A stretch of DNA of 64,000 nucleotides from Allokutzneria sp. NRRL B-24872 (GTDB lineage Bacteria > Actinomycetota > Actinomycetes > Mycobacteriales > Pseudonocardiaceae): NCBI RefSeq assembly GCF_002155965.1, contig NZ_MUMH01000134.1, positions 1 to 64,000 of the forward strand. The letters run 5' to 3'. Shown here piece by piece: positions 47,192 through 55,124 of this stretch (within the stretch, counting starts at the first letter, position 1; each line of letters opens with the position of its first letter). The notes under the pieces were generated by a model, which saw only the letters and a list, made by a program, of their open reading frames with translations, was not told the origin of the DNA and ran no database searches. The translations under genes and the position numbers were made by a program.

Positions 47192-48739
47192 ATGCGTTGG
47201 CGATTCACTTCCGGCGTGGTCGCGGTGCTGCTGGTCGGCTTGGTCGGCGGATCGGCCCAGGGTGAGCCGACTGGGCAGGACGCGCTCCGGCTCGACCTCG
47301 ACAAGATCCTCGCGGCGCCCGCGCTCACCGGCGCGCACTTCGGCCTGGTGGTGCGCAAGGCGGCCAACGGTGAGGTGCTCTACACCCGTGGCGCCACCGG
47401 CAGGCTCAATCCCGCCTCCAACGGCAAGCTCCTGTCCTCCGCCGCCGCCCTGGAATCCCTCGGCGCGGGCCACCGCTTCACCACCGAGGTGCTGAGCGGG
47501 GCGCGGACCGTGGGCGGCGTGCTCCTCGGCGACCTCCACCTGCGCGGCACCGGTGACCCGACCCTGCGGGAAGCCGATCTCAACGCCCTCGCCGACCAGC
47601 TCGCGCGCTCCGGCGTCAGGACCGTCACCGGGCGCGTGGTCGCCGACGACACCTGGTTCGACGGCGTGCCGTTCGGCAGCGGGTGGGCGTGGGACGACGA
47701 GCCCTACTACTACAGCGCCCCGATCTCCGCGCTGACGCTCGCGCCGAACTCCGACTTCGACGCCGGAACCGTTCTCGTGCAAGCACAACCGGGTGCCGTC
47801 GGCAAGCCCGCGCAGATCCGGCTCAGCCCCGCGACGAGCGTCGTCACCGTCGACAACCGCACCGTCACCGGCGCGCCCGGCACCGCGAACTCCCTGTCCG
47901 TCGAGCGCGAGCACGGCGGCTCCAAGATCGTCGTCAGCGGTACCGTAGCGGCTGCCGCCGAGGACTACTCCACCGTTGGCGACCCCACCGCCTACACCGC
48001 CGACGTGTTCGCGACAGCCTTGGCAGCCAAGGGAATCAACGTCATCCGCAGGGACGTCGGTCGGGGTGTCGCCCCCGCTGGCGCGAAGGTGCTCGCGACG
48101 CACAGCTCCATGCCCCTGGCCGAGCTGCTCGTGCCGTTCATGAAGCTCTCCAACAACATGCACGCCGAGGCGCTGGTGAAGGCCATGGGGCGCAAGGAGA
48201 AGGGCAAGGGGACCTGGGCGGCCGGGATCGAGGTGATGGCCCAGAAGCTCGCCCCGCTCGGCGTGCCCGCCGGTGCCTACCGCATGGTCGACGGCTCCGG
48301 ACTGTCCAGAATGGACCTCCTCACCACCGAACAGCTCAGCAACCTCCTCGTTGCCGCGCAGGCCAAGCCGTGGTTCGGCGCGTGGTACGAGTCCATGCCC
48401 ATCGCGGGCAAACCCGACCGCATGGTCGGCGGGACGCTGCGCAACCGCATGAAGGGCACGCCCGCCGAGGGCAACGTGCACGCCAAGACCGGGTCGCTGA
48501 CGTCCGTGACCGGCCTCTCCGGCTACGTCACCGCCGCCAACGGCGAGAAGCTGGTCTTCGCGTCGGTGATGAACAACTACCTCACCGCCAAGCCCGCCGC
48601 CGTCGAGGACGCCATCGCCGTCCGCCTGGCCAACTACCAGGGCGCAGCCGACCGCTCCCTGCCCGTCCCCACCCCGCGCTCCGCAGGCGCCCCGAGCCCG
48701 CACACCGATCTCGAGTGCTCGTGGACCCGCACCTGCTGA
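47192..48739 (+). CDS. dacB: D-alanyl-D-alanine carboxypeptidase/endopeptidase (PBP4, DacB family)
   Basis: This 515-residue exported low-molecular-weight PBP trims peptidoglycan. It has a signal peptide (GVVAVLLVGLVGGSAQG). The three penicillin-binding motifs are SNGK in LNPASNGKLLSSAAAL, SNN in LVPFMKLSNNMHAEAL and KTG in VHAKTGSLTSVTG. The S13-family insert follows motif 1. The ATG at 47192 follows GGGAGG. It sits after the chitinase hairpin and ends at a repeat array. Confidence 0.94.
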   Translation: MRWRFTSGVVAVLLVGLVGGSAQGEPTGQDALRLDLDKILAAPALTGAHFGLVVRKAANGEVLYTRGATGRLNPASNGKLLSSAAALESLGAGHRFTTEVLSGARTVGGVLLGDLHLRGTGDPTLREADLNALADQLARSGVRTVTGRVVADDTWFDGVPFGSGWAWDDEPYYYSAPISALTLAPNSDFDAGTVLVQAQPGAVGKPAQIRLSPATSVVTVDNRTVTGAPGTANSLSVEREHGGSKIVVSGTVAAAAEDYSTVGDPTAYTADVFATALAAKGINVIRRDVGRGVAPAGAKVLATHSSMPLAELLVPFMKLSNNMHAEALVKAMGRKEKGKGTWAAGIEVMAQKLAPLGVPAGAYRMVDGSGLSRMDLLTTEQLSNLLVAAQAKPWFGAWYESMPIAGKPDRMVGGTLRNRMKGTPAEGNVHAKTGSLTSVTGLSGYVTAANGEKLVFASVMNNYLTAKPAAVEDAIAVRLANYQGAADRSLPVPTPRSAGAPSPHTDLECSWTRTC

Positions 48740-48749
48740 GGCCGTAGTT

Positions 48750-49045
48750 AAGCCCTGAACGACCCCTTCAGTGCGCTCAACGCACCAAACGACCCGTTCA
48801 GGGCTCCACACGCACCAAACGACCCGTTCAGTGCGCTCAACGCACCAAACGGGTCGTTCAGGGCTTCACCGCCCGCCGATGACCCGGTGCACGCCGATGC
48901 CCGTTGCACCTCAATGACTCGTTCATGTGGTTGAACGGACTGAACGAGTCATTCAGCACGTCCAACGGACTGAATGAGTCATTGAGGTGGTTGAGCGCCC
49001 TGAAGGAGTCATTCAGGGCCTCAACGCACCAAGCGGGCCATTGGG
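48750..49045. repeat. Second 30-bp-period array of TGAAYGASYCRTTCA palindromes
   Basis: Block 1 has four units at 48758, 48788, 48818 and 48848 with spacer GTGCGCTCAACGCACC. Block 2 has units at 48913, 48943, 48973 and 49003 plus a decayed end, with the spacer GTGGTTGAACGGACTG shared with the array at 39091. The period is 30 bp within each block. The array fills the gap between the convergent dacB and sigF genes. Confidence 0.9.
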
Positions 49046-49069
49046 GACGGCTGGGAGGGACGAGGAGGG

Positions 49070-49852
49070 TCACTCCTCGTCGAGGGCGTCGCGGAGCTTG
49101 GCCAGCGTTCGGGACAGCAGGCGTGAGACGTGCATCTGCGAGATGCCGACCCGATCGGCGATCTGGGTCTGCGTCATGTTGCCGAAGAAGCGCAGCACCA
49201 CGATGGTCCGCTCGCGCTCGGGCAGGCGTTCGAGCAGCGGCTGCAACGACTCGCGCCGCTCCACGTCGGCCATGCCCTCGTCCTCCTCGCCGAGCGCGTC
49301 GCCGAGGGAGACCCCGTCGTTCTCGCCGAGCAGCATGTCGTCCAGCGACGCGCTGCGGTAGGCGTTGGTCGCCTCCAGCCCCTCGAAGACCTCCTCGCGG
49401 GAGACGCCGAGGTGCGTGGCGATCTCGCTCGGGGTCGGCGCGCGGCCCATGCGCTGCGACAGCTCGCCGACGGCCGCGCTGATCGAGAGGTGCATCTCCT
49501 TGAGCCGCCTGGGAACCCGGACGGCCCAGCTGGTGTCGCGGAAGTGCCTGCGGACCTCGCCCATGATCGTCGGCACGGCGAAGGACAGGAAGTCGACGCC
49601 GCGCTCCGGGTCGAACCGGTCGACGGCGTTGATCAGCCCGAGCGTGGCGACCTGGGTCAGGTCCTCCTGGTTCTCGCCGCGGTTGGCGAAGCGCCGGGCG
49701 ATGTGCTTGGCGACCGGGAGGTGCCCGGTGACCAAGCGGTCCCTCACCTCTGTGCGCGCCGGGTCGTCGGGGTCCAGCGCGGCGAGTTCGGCGAACACGG
49801 GCGCGTACTGCTCGTACCCGCCCTTGGTCGTCTGCTCAGCCTGTGGACTCAC
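49070..49852 (-). CDS. sigF: SigF/SigB-type alternative sigma factor
   Basis: This 260-residue group 3 sigma factor has region 2 (VAKHIARRFANRGENQEDLTQVATLGLINAVDRFDPERGV and the following FLSFAVPTIMGEVRRHFRD). It also has region 3 (LSQRMGRAPTPSEIATHLG) and region 4 (LPERERTIVVLRFFGNMTQTQIADRVGISQMHVSRLL). The GTG overlaps the stop of the upstream anti-sigma gene, the same order as usfX-sigF in Mycobacterium. A SigF-type promoter precedes the pair. Confidence 0.94.
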   Translation of the reverse strand: MSPQAEQTTKGGYEQYAPVFAELAALDPDDPARTEVRDRLVTGHLPVAKHIARRFANRGENQEDLTQVATLGLINAVDRFDPERGVDFLSFAVPTIMGEVRRHFRDTSWAVRVPRRLKEMHLSISAAVGELSQRMGRAPTPSEIATHLGVSREEVFEGLEATNAYRSASLDDMLLGENDGVSLGDALGEEDEGMADVERRESLQPLLERLPERERTIVVLRFFGNMTQTQIADRVGISQMHVSRLLSRTLAKLRDALDEE

Positions 49853-50286
49853 GACATCACCGCCCCTCCGGCCTTGGACAGCTCGATGCGCACGAGGTGC
49901 TTGCCGTCGTCGGTGGGCGTGGTCGAGGCGGTCACGTCGTCGGCGAGGGTGCTCAGCACCCGCCAGCCGAAGGTGTCCCGCTTGGGCTCGTGCGGCTCGG
50001 CCGAGAGCACGCTGACGTCGACGACCACGCGCCCGGCGGTGGGGCTGAACCGGCAGCTCAGCGCCGCGCCCGGGAGTGCGACGCCGATCAGGGTGGAACA
50101 TGCCTCATCCACTGCCAGCTTCAGGTCGGCGATGGAGTCGAGGTCGAAGTCCTCGCGCATCGCCAGGTCCGCGGCCACAGCGCGGACAACGGACAGGTGA
50201 GCCGCGTTGGCGTTGACCCGCACCTCGATGGGTGCGGGTGCGAAGGTCTGCTCGGCCATCGCGGGCTCGGAAGGGGACACGGTCAC
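49849..50286 (-). CDS. Anti-sigma factor of the UsfX/RsbW type
   Basis: The 145-residue HATPase-fold protein should bind and hold SigF. It contains VRVNANAAHLSVVRAVAADLA, the N-box region DLKLAVDEACSTLIGVALP and FGWRVLSTLADDV. The N-box asparagine is replaced by threonine, as in mycobacterial UsfX (VDEVCTRLI), so reduced or altered kinase activity is possible. GTG 50286 follows GAGGTG. It overlaps sigF by 4 bp. Confidence 0.88.
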   Translation of the reverse strand: MTVSPSEPAMAEQTFAPAPIEVRVNANAAHLSVVRAVAADLAMREDFDLDSIADLKLAVDEACSTLIGVALPGAALSCRFSPTAGRVVVDVSVLSAEPHEPKRDTFGWRVLSTLADDVTASTTPTDDGKHLVRIELSKAGGAVMS

Positions 50287-50379
50287 TCTGCACCTCGTGG
50301 TCGGTCGTGGGTGGCGGGGCACGGCGTGGGGCTCCTAGATCCTGCCCGACATCCGAGGCGCCCACCGCCTCCGCACCTC

Positions 50380-50405
50380 ATACCCGTTCACCGCGAGTTC
50401 GACAC
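50380..50405 (-). promoter_or_regulatory. SigF-dependent promoter of usfX-sigF
   Basis: On the minus strand GTGT-N16-GGGTAT lies about 94 bp before the anti-sigma GTG. This matches the SigF/SigB consensus GTTT-N14-16-GGGTAT with one mismatch in the -35. It implies autoregulation, as known for mycobacterial usfX-sigF. Confidence 0.65.
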
Positions 50406-50519
50406 GTGGTTTTGCCGCCCTGTTCCCCGGGAAGCCAGCCACCGCACACCGCCGTACAGACCATGGAGTGGACCGATGGACGTTGAGCCACCGACCGCCC
50501 CGGTCAGCGGGTCGGCGTC

Positions 50520-51956
50520 GTGACAGCGACCGAGATCGCGCGGCAGTTGCTCGACCAGCCAGATCCCGCTGGGATGCGGCTCGCGAGCGGCCTGCTGCCC
50601 GGGAGCGCGTCACCCGGGCGGGACTGGCACGACGTCCTCCCGCTCGACGACCGGGTCGCACTGGTCATCGGGAAGGTGCCCAGGCAGCCGACCGAGGACA
50701 TGGCCGCGGCCGTCGTCGAACGGCTGCGCGGAGCGCTGACCACCCAGCTGCTGCAGGGTCGGGGGCCGGCGGAAACAGTGCTCGCGCTGCACCGCTACGC
50801 CGGATACGCCGCCGAGGCCGCCGGGACCACCCTGTGCCTCGCCGTCTTCGAGCCGGAGACGCGGAGTCTGCGCTGCGCCACCGCGGGACACCCCGGAGTG
50901 CTGCTGATCTCCGAGGACGGCTGCGTCCGCCAGCTCATCGGCAGCAGGGGAGGCCCGCTGGCCGCCGGCTTCCCGGACATCGGCGGTGAGACGGTGGAAA
51001 CCGTTGGACAGGAGGAGGTCGTCCTGCAGTACTCCATCGAACTCGGACGCTGCCACCCGGACTCCGGGCTGGAGCGCGCCGCCGCCGCGGCGGTCGCCGA
51101 GAGCGGTCCGGACCCGCGCGTCCTGTGTGACCGGCTCACCACCTCGGCCACGTGCCCCTCCGACATCGGCGACGCGATGGCCTTCGCCTTCGTCCCCTCC
51201 ACGCGGTCGAACCGCCCGTTCGTGCTCAGCATTCCCGCCGAGCCCGCGCGGTTGTCCTTCCTGCGCAGGGAGCTGTCGGCCTGGTTGGCCGCCTCCGGAG
51301 TGTCCAAAGAGGACGCTTTCGGCTTCGTGCTCGCGGTCGGGGAGGCGGCGTCGAACTCCGTCGAGCACGGCTACGACAGCGGGCGCGGCGGCGGGCTGGT
51401 CACCGTCACCGCCGAGGCGGGCGGTTCGGGGGCGATCCGGATCACCGTCTCCGACAACGGCCGTTGGCGCTATCCACCGGTCGCCGACCACAGCCGGGGG
51501 CGCGGCCTGCTGATCATGCGCGAGTCCATGGACGAGGTCCTGGTGCACCGGGGCGAGCACGGCACCGTGGTCACCCTCTTCAAGCGGCCGAGCCGCGCCG
51601 CGGGCAACGGGCGCCACGACCCGGGCGGTTACGAGCTGAGCGTCGCCAAGACGGGCGAGGTGGTGCGGGTCGAGGTCTCCGGGGAGCTGCCCGCCGCGAG
51701 CGCGCCCGCCCTCCGCCGCAGCCTGCTCACCGCGGCCAGGGGCGGAGTTTTCCCGCTCCAGCTGGACCTTTCCGGAGTCGCCGGTGATGTCGAGGGCCTG
51801 GTCCTCGCGCTGTTCTCGGTCGCGGACGCGGCGTCGGCGGCGGGCAGGCCGCTCGTGCTCGCCGCGCCGGAGGCCAGCCCGGTGCGCGACGCGCTCGCCA
51901 CGGCGGGCCTGCACCGGATCGCCACCGTGACCGATGCTCTGGAGCCCACCAGATGA
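50520..51956 (+). CDS. Fused SpoIIE-like / HATPase / STAS-like partner-switching protein
   Basis: The 478-residue protein joins three modules. Residues 1-225 resemble a SpoIIE/PP2C phosphatase (DWHDVLPLDDRVALVIG, CATAGHPGVLLIS). The metal-binding Asp after VIG is Lys (VIGKVPRQP) and the terminal Asp pair is missing (SDIGDAMAFAF). Residues 230-360 are an RsbW-like ATPase with intact N-box (AVGEAASNSVEHGY) and DNG and GRGLLIM boxes. Residues 375-478 are a STAS-like domain in which the usual DSxGL is DVEGL, so the phosphorylatable serine is lost. It is divergent from usfX-sigF and overlaps the GT4 gene by 4 bp. Confidence 0.85.
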   Translation: MTATEIARQLLDQPDPAGMRLASGLLPGSASPGRDWHDVLPLDDRVALVIGKVPRQPTEDMAAAVVERLRGALTTQLLQGRGPAETVLALHRYAGYAAEAAGTTLCLAVFEPETRSLRCATAGHPGVLLISEDGCVRQLIGSRGGPLAAGFPDIGGETVETVGQEEVVLQYSIELGRCHPDSGLERAAAAAVAESGPDPRVLCDRLTTSATCPSDIGDAMAFAFVPSTRSNRPFVLSIPAEPARLSFLRRELSAWLAASGVSKEDAFGFVLAVGEAASNSVEHGYDSGRGGGLVTVTAEAGGSGAIRITVSDNGRWRYPPVADHSRGRGLLIMRESMDEVLVHRGEHGTVVTLFKRPSRAAGNGRHDPGGYELSVAKTGEVVRVEVSGELPAASAPALRRSLLTAARGGVFPLQLDLSGVAGDVEGLVLALFSVADAASAAGRPLVLAAPEASPVRDALATAGLHRIATVTDALEPTR

Positions 51957-53164
51957 TCTCCCAAGAACCGCACGTGGACGAAGCCGACCTGCCGCCGCTG
52001 AACGTCGCGCTGGTCTCCCTCGACGACGGCCCCGCCACCCACGACGGGCCGGACGCGCCACCGGAGTTGCACGCTGCGGGTTCGCACGTCGCGGCCCTCG
52101 CCTCGCACATGGCCGAGGCAGGGCACACCGTCACCGTCTACGTCCGCGCTGACAACCCCAAGCAGGAACCGGTCACCAGGCCCGCGTCCCGCCTGACCGT
52201 CGTGCGCGTGCCCGCCGGACCCCCGCGCGAGCTCGACCCGAACGACCTCGTCGAGCACCTCGGCGAGTTCGGCGGCCACCTGGCCGCGCACTGGACCCGG
52301 CGCCCGCCGGACGTGGTGCACGCGCACTACTGGTCGGCCGGGGTCGCCGCCGCGCTGGCCGCCCGCGAGGCGAAAGTGCCTGTGGTGCAAACGTTCCAGG
52401 CCTTGAGCGCTCCCGAGAGCACCGGGGTCCCCGCTCAGCGCTCGAAGCTGGAGCGCCTCGTCGGCCGCGAGGCCGTGCGCGTGGCCGCCACCAGTTCCGT
52501 CGAGGTGGACGAGCTGATCCGGCGCGGCATCCCGCGCTCGATGATCTCCGTCGTGCCCTCCGGCGTGGACCTGGAGCACTTCACCCCGGACGGCCCCGTC
52601 GCCGAGCGCGGCGCTGCTCACCGCCTCGTTTGCGTCGGGGACCTGATGCCGCACAAGGGTTTCGACACGGCCATTCGAGCACTGCGCGCGCTGCCGGACA
52701 CCGAGCTGGTGCTCGTCACCCTGGGCGAGCCCGGCCCGGAAGCGCGGCGGCTGCTGGCGATCGCCCGAGCCGAAGGGGTCGCCGAGCGCGTCCATCTGGT
52801 GGGAGAAGCGCACGACGGCGAGCTGCCCGCGCTGCTGCGCTCCGCCGACGCGCTGGTCTGCTGTCCGACCGAAGAACCCTTCGGGCTGACCGTCTCCGCC
52901 GCCATGGCCTGCGAGACCGCCGTGGTGGCGAGCGAGGTCGGGGTGCTGGCGGACATGGTGATCGACGGCGTGACCGGGCGGCTGGTGCCCCCGGCGGACA
53001 CCGAGGCACTGGCGAAAGTGCTCGCGCACGTCATCGCCGACCCGGTGACCACGCAGTCCTACGGGGCGGCGGGCCGCGACCGGGTCCGCGCCAGGTACTC
53101 GTGGGAACGCGTCGCCGAGGACACTGTGCGGCTCTACCGCCAGGCCGTCGCCGAGTTCGCCTGA
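51953..53164 (+). CDS. GT4-family glycosyltransferase
   Basis: This 403-residue GT-B enzyme has an N-terminal acceptor domain (HVAALASHMAEAGHTVTVY, DVVHAHYWSAGVAA) and the nucleotide-sugar domain with VPSGVDLEHFTP, VGDLMPHKGFDTAIRAL and EEPFGLTVSAAMACETAVVAS (E-x7-E). It is cytosolic with no signal peptide. The ATG overlaps the stop of the partner-switching fusion, so it is likely stress-regulated with it. The acceptor is unknown. Confidence 0.9.
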   Translation: MISQEPHVDEADLPPLNVALVSLDDGPATHDGPDAPPELHAAGSHVAALASHMAEAGHTVTVYVRADNPKQEPVTRPASRLTVVRVPAGPPRELDPNDLVEHLGEFGGHLAAHWTRRPPDVVHAHYWSAGVAAALAAREAKVPVVQTFQALSAPESTGVPAQRSKLERLVGREAVRVAATSSVEVDELIRRGIPRSMISVVPSGVDLEHFTPDGPVAERGAAHRLVCVGDLMPHKGFDTAIRALRALPDTELVLVTLGEPGPEARRLLAIARAEGVAERVHLVGEAHDGELPALLRSADALVCCPTEEPFGLTVSAAMACETAVVASEVGVLADMVIDGVTGRLVPPADTEALAKVLAHVIADPVTTQSYGAAGRDRVRARYSWERVAEDTVRLYRQAVAEFA

Positions 53165-53328
53165 GCCGGGTTTACGGCTGGTCCGGCGGGGAATTCCCGA
53201 GAAGTGGACAGGCCGACCGTCCGTGGACGGTCGGCCCGATCTTGGGGCACCGGCCGCCGGGGGGCTGGCGGACGGTGCGCTCTGTGGTGTTCCCCAGTGT
53301 GACGCGACTGAAACTCGATGATGCGGGA

Positions 53329-53754
53329 TTAGGCCGCCAGTGCGGCACTCACTGTGGGAAAAGTACTGAAGACGTCACCTAGCCCGGTGACCTTGAGTGG
53401 GCGCTCGACCGAGCGCGTCGAGCTGACGAGGCAGAAGCCCACCCCGTTGTCCTCGGCCAGGTGCAGGCAGTCCACCAGCACCGCGAGGCCGCTCGATCCC
53501 AGGAAGCTCACCTGGCTCAGGTCCAGTACCAGCCGCTCGGTCTTCGAGGTCAGCTGCTCGTCGAGCGCGGTGCGCAGCAACGGGGTGGTGAACATGTCCA
53601 CCTCACCGCTGACCCCGAGCACCACGATCCCCTTGGCCGGTGTGCGCACGGACAGCTCGATGAGCTGGTCCGCGTTCGGCGCACCGGGGTCCGGGAGTTC
53701 GGGCAGCAGCGTCGTCTCCGTGCCGTTGACGGGACGGATGCGGTTCTCGGTCAC
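53329..53754 (-). CDS. STAS-domain anti-sigma factor antagonist
   Basis: The 141-residue protein has an N-terminal extension of about 40 residues, then a STAS domain (GIVVLGVSGEVDMFTTPLLRTALDEQ). The phosphorylatable serine lies in VSFLGSSGLAVLVDCLHLA. When dephosphorylated such proteins bind the anti-sigma factor and free the sigma factor. GTG 53754 follows GGAGGA. Nearness to the usfX-sigF and fused-switch genes makes it a candidate antagonist of UsfX (inference). Confidence 0.9.
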   Translation of the reverse strand: MTENRIRPVNGTETTLLPELPDPGAPNADQLIELSVRTPAKGIVVLGVSGEVDMFTTPLLRTALDEQLTSKTERLVLDLSQVSFLGSSGLAVLVDCLHLAEDNGVGFCLVSSTRSVERPLKVTGLGDVFSTFPTVSAALAA

Positions 53755-53940
53755 GATTCCTCCTCCGTCGGGGTTGAGGGGACGGAAGGGGTACGGCGGT
53801 GGCGGGACTCGCGCCACCGGCCTTGAGGATGGGCGCACGGCCCCTCCGACCGCGGTTGGTCGTCAACCGCTGTGCTTCCCACCGTAGAGACCTCGGCAGC
53901 GGCACACAACCAACCTGACTCCGTACGGGGTACAGCACCG

Positions 53941-53965
53941 GTTTGACCCGGGGTGGAACGGGCAT
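53941..53965 (+). promoter_or_regulatory. SigF-like promoter upstream of the GT9 gene
   Basis: GTTT-N15-GGGCAT lies about 50 bp before the GTG at 54018. It matches the SigF consensus GTTT-N14-16-GGGTAT at nine of ten positions. Together with the promoter at 50380 it suggests that the glycosyltransferase belongs to the local SigF regulon. Confidence 0.5.
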
Positions 53966-54017
53966 TGATGGGAGCGTGCGCCTGCCGCGCACCCCCAGCT
54001 CGCCCAAGAGGTGAACC

Positions 54018-55115
54018 GTGTCCGCGACCTTCCAGCTGCCCGCGCCACGCCCTGAAGTGGCGCCGGACCACTCCATCGCTCTGTTGCAGTCCCACGTGGA
54101 CTGGACGGAACTGGGCCGGATTCTGGTTGTCAGGCCCGGCAATCTCGGTGACGCCCTGATGCTCTCCCCAGCTCTGCGCGCACTGCGGGCCGCCGCGCCG
54201 CACGCCCGGATCGACCTGCTGACCTCACCGAGCGGAGCCGCCGCCAGGGAGCTGCTCGGCTCGCTCGACGGCGTGGTCGTCGGGACGCCGTCCTGGTACG
54301 ACCGCGCCACGACCAACCCCGTCGACGTCGCCAGGTCCGCCTTGCAGGAGCGGGCGTTGATCGGATCGTTGGCCAACCGCAGCTATGACGCCATGATCGT
54401 CTTCACCTCCGCGACGCAATCGCCGTGGGCGGCCGCGCACGCCGGTCTGCTCGCGGGGATCGGTGTGCGCGCCGTGCACTCCACCGAGACCGGCGGAGTC
54501 GTTGCCTCGCACTGCGTCCGGCCGCCCGAGGGCCCCGCGCACCAGGTCGACCGCGCGCTGCACCTGTTGCACGGTCTGGGAGTTCCCGCGCGCGGCGCCA
54601 CCGTCCGCGTCGACATCTCCGAACACGCCCGCGAGGCCGCGGACCTCGTGCTCGCGGGCACCCCCGGCCCGTTCGCGTTGGTGACACCTGGCTGTACCCG
54701 CGATGAACTCCGTTACTCCGCAACGGGTTTCGCCACCACCGCAGCGATGCTCGCCGACACCGGCCTGCCCGTGCTCATCACCGGCTCGGCCAAGGAACGC
54801 GACCTCATCGCCGAGGTCGTCTCCTCCGCCCGGCACCCCGGAGTGCGCGCGCTGGAGCCGGTCAGCGTCGCCGTGCTCGCCTCGGTGATCGCCCGCGCGG
54901 AGGTGCTGGTGGGCAACGACTCCGGCCCCATGCACCTCGCCGAGGCCGTGGGCACCCCGGTTGCCATCGCCTACGGCGGAGCCGACCGCGTCGACGACAC
55001 CCGCCCGCGCCTCACCCGGGCCCGCCTGGTCCGCGGCACCATCTCCTGCCTGGACATCGCCCCCGCGGACCTGGCCACCGCCGCCCTCTCCCTCCTCCGC
55101 CTCCGCCTCGGCTGA
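54018..55115 (+). CDS. GT9-family (heptosyltransferase-like) glycosyltransferase
   Basis: The 365-residue protein has GT9 features: ILVVRPGNLGDALMLSPALRAL at the start of the acceptor domain, then FALVTPGCTRDELRYS, LPVLITGSAKERDLIAEV and the nucleotide-binding VLVGNDSGPMHLAEAVGTPVAIAYGG. Actinobacteria lack LPS, so the acceptor is another glycan or metabolite. It starts at a GTG and is divergent from the STAS gene. Confidence 0.9.
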   Translation: MSATFQLPAPRPEVAPDHSIALLQSHVDWTELGRILVVRPGNLGDALMLSPALRALRAAAPHARIDLLTSPSGAAARELLGSLDGVVVGTPSWYDRATTNPVDVARSALQERALIGSLANRSYDAMIVFTSATQSPWAAAHAGLLAGIGVRAVHSTETGGVVASHCVRPPEGPAHQVDRALHLLHGLGVPARGATVRVDISEHAREAADLVLAGTPGPFALVTPGCTRDELRYSATGFATTAAMLADTGLPVLITGSAKERDLIAEVVSSARHPGVRALEPVSVAVLASVIARAEVLVGNDSGPMHLAEAVGTPVAIAYGGADRVDDTRPRLTRARLVRGTISCLDIAPADLATAALSLLRLRLG

Positions 55116-55124
55116 AGCGGAGAG

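Noticed and set aside
39020-49045. CRISPR array interpretation of the 30-bp periodic repeats
   Set aside because: The spacer parts are themselves repeated, units are short and mosaic, and no cas genes are present.
48858-49073. Small proteins with repeated LNxLNDSF segments in the repeat arrays
   Set aside because: The reading arises because the repeat period is 30 bp, so one frame stays open. The same peptide appears on both strands and in both arrays; there is no ribosome binding site and the DNA palindrome explains the pattern.
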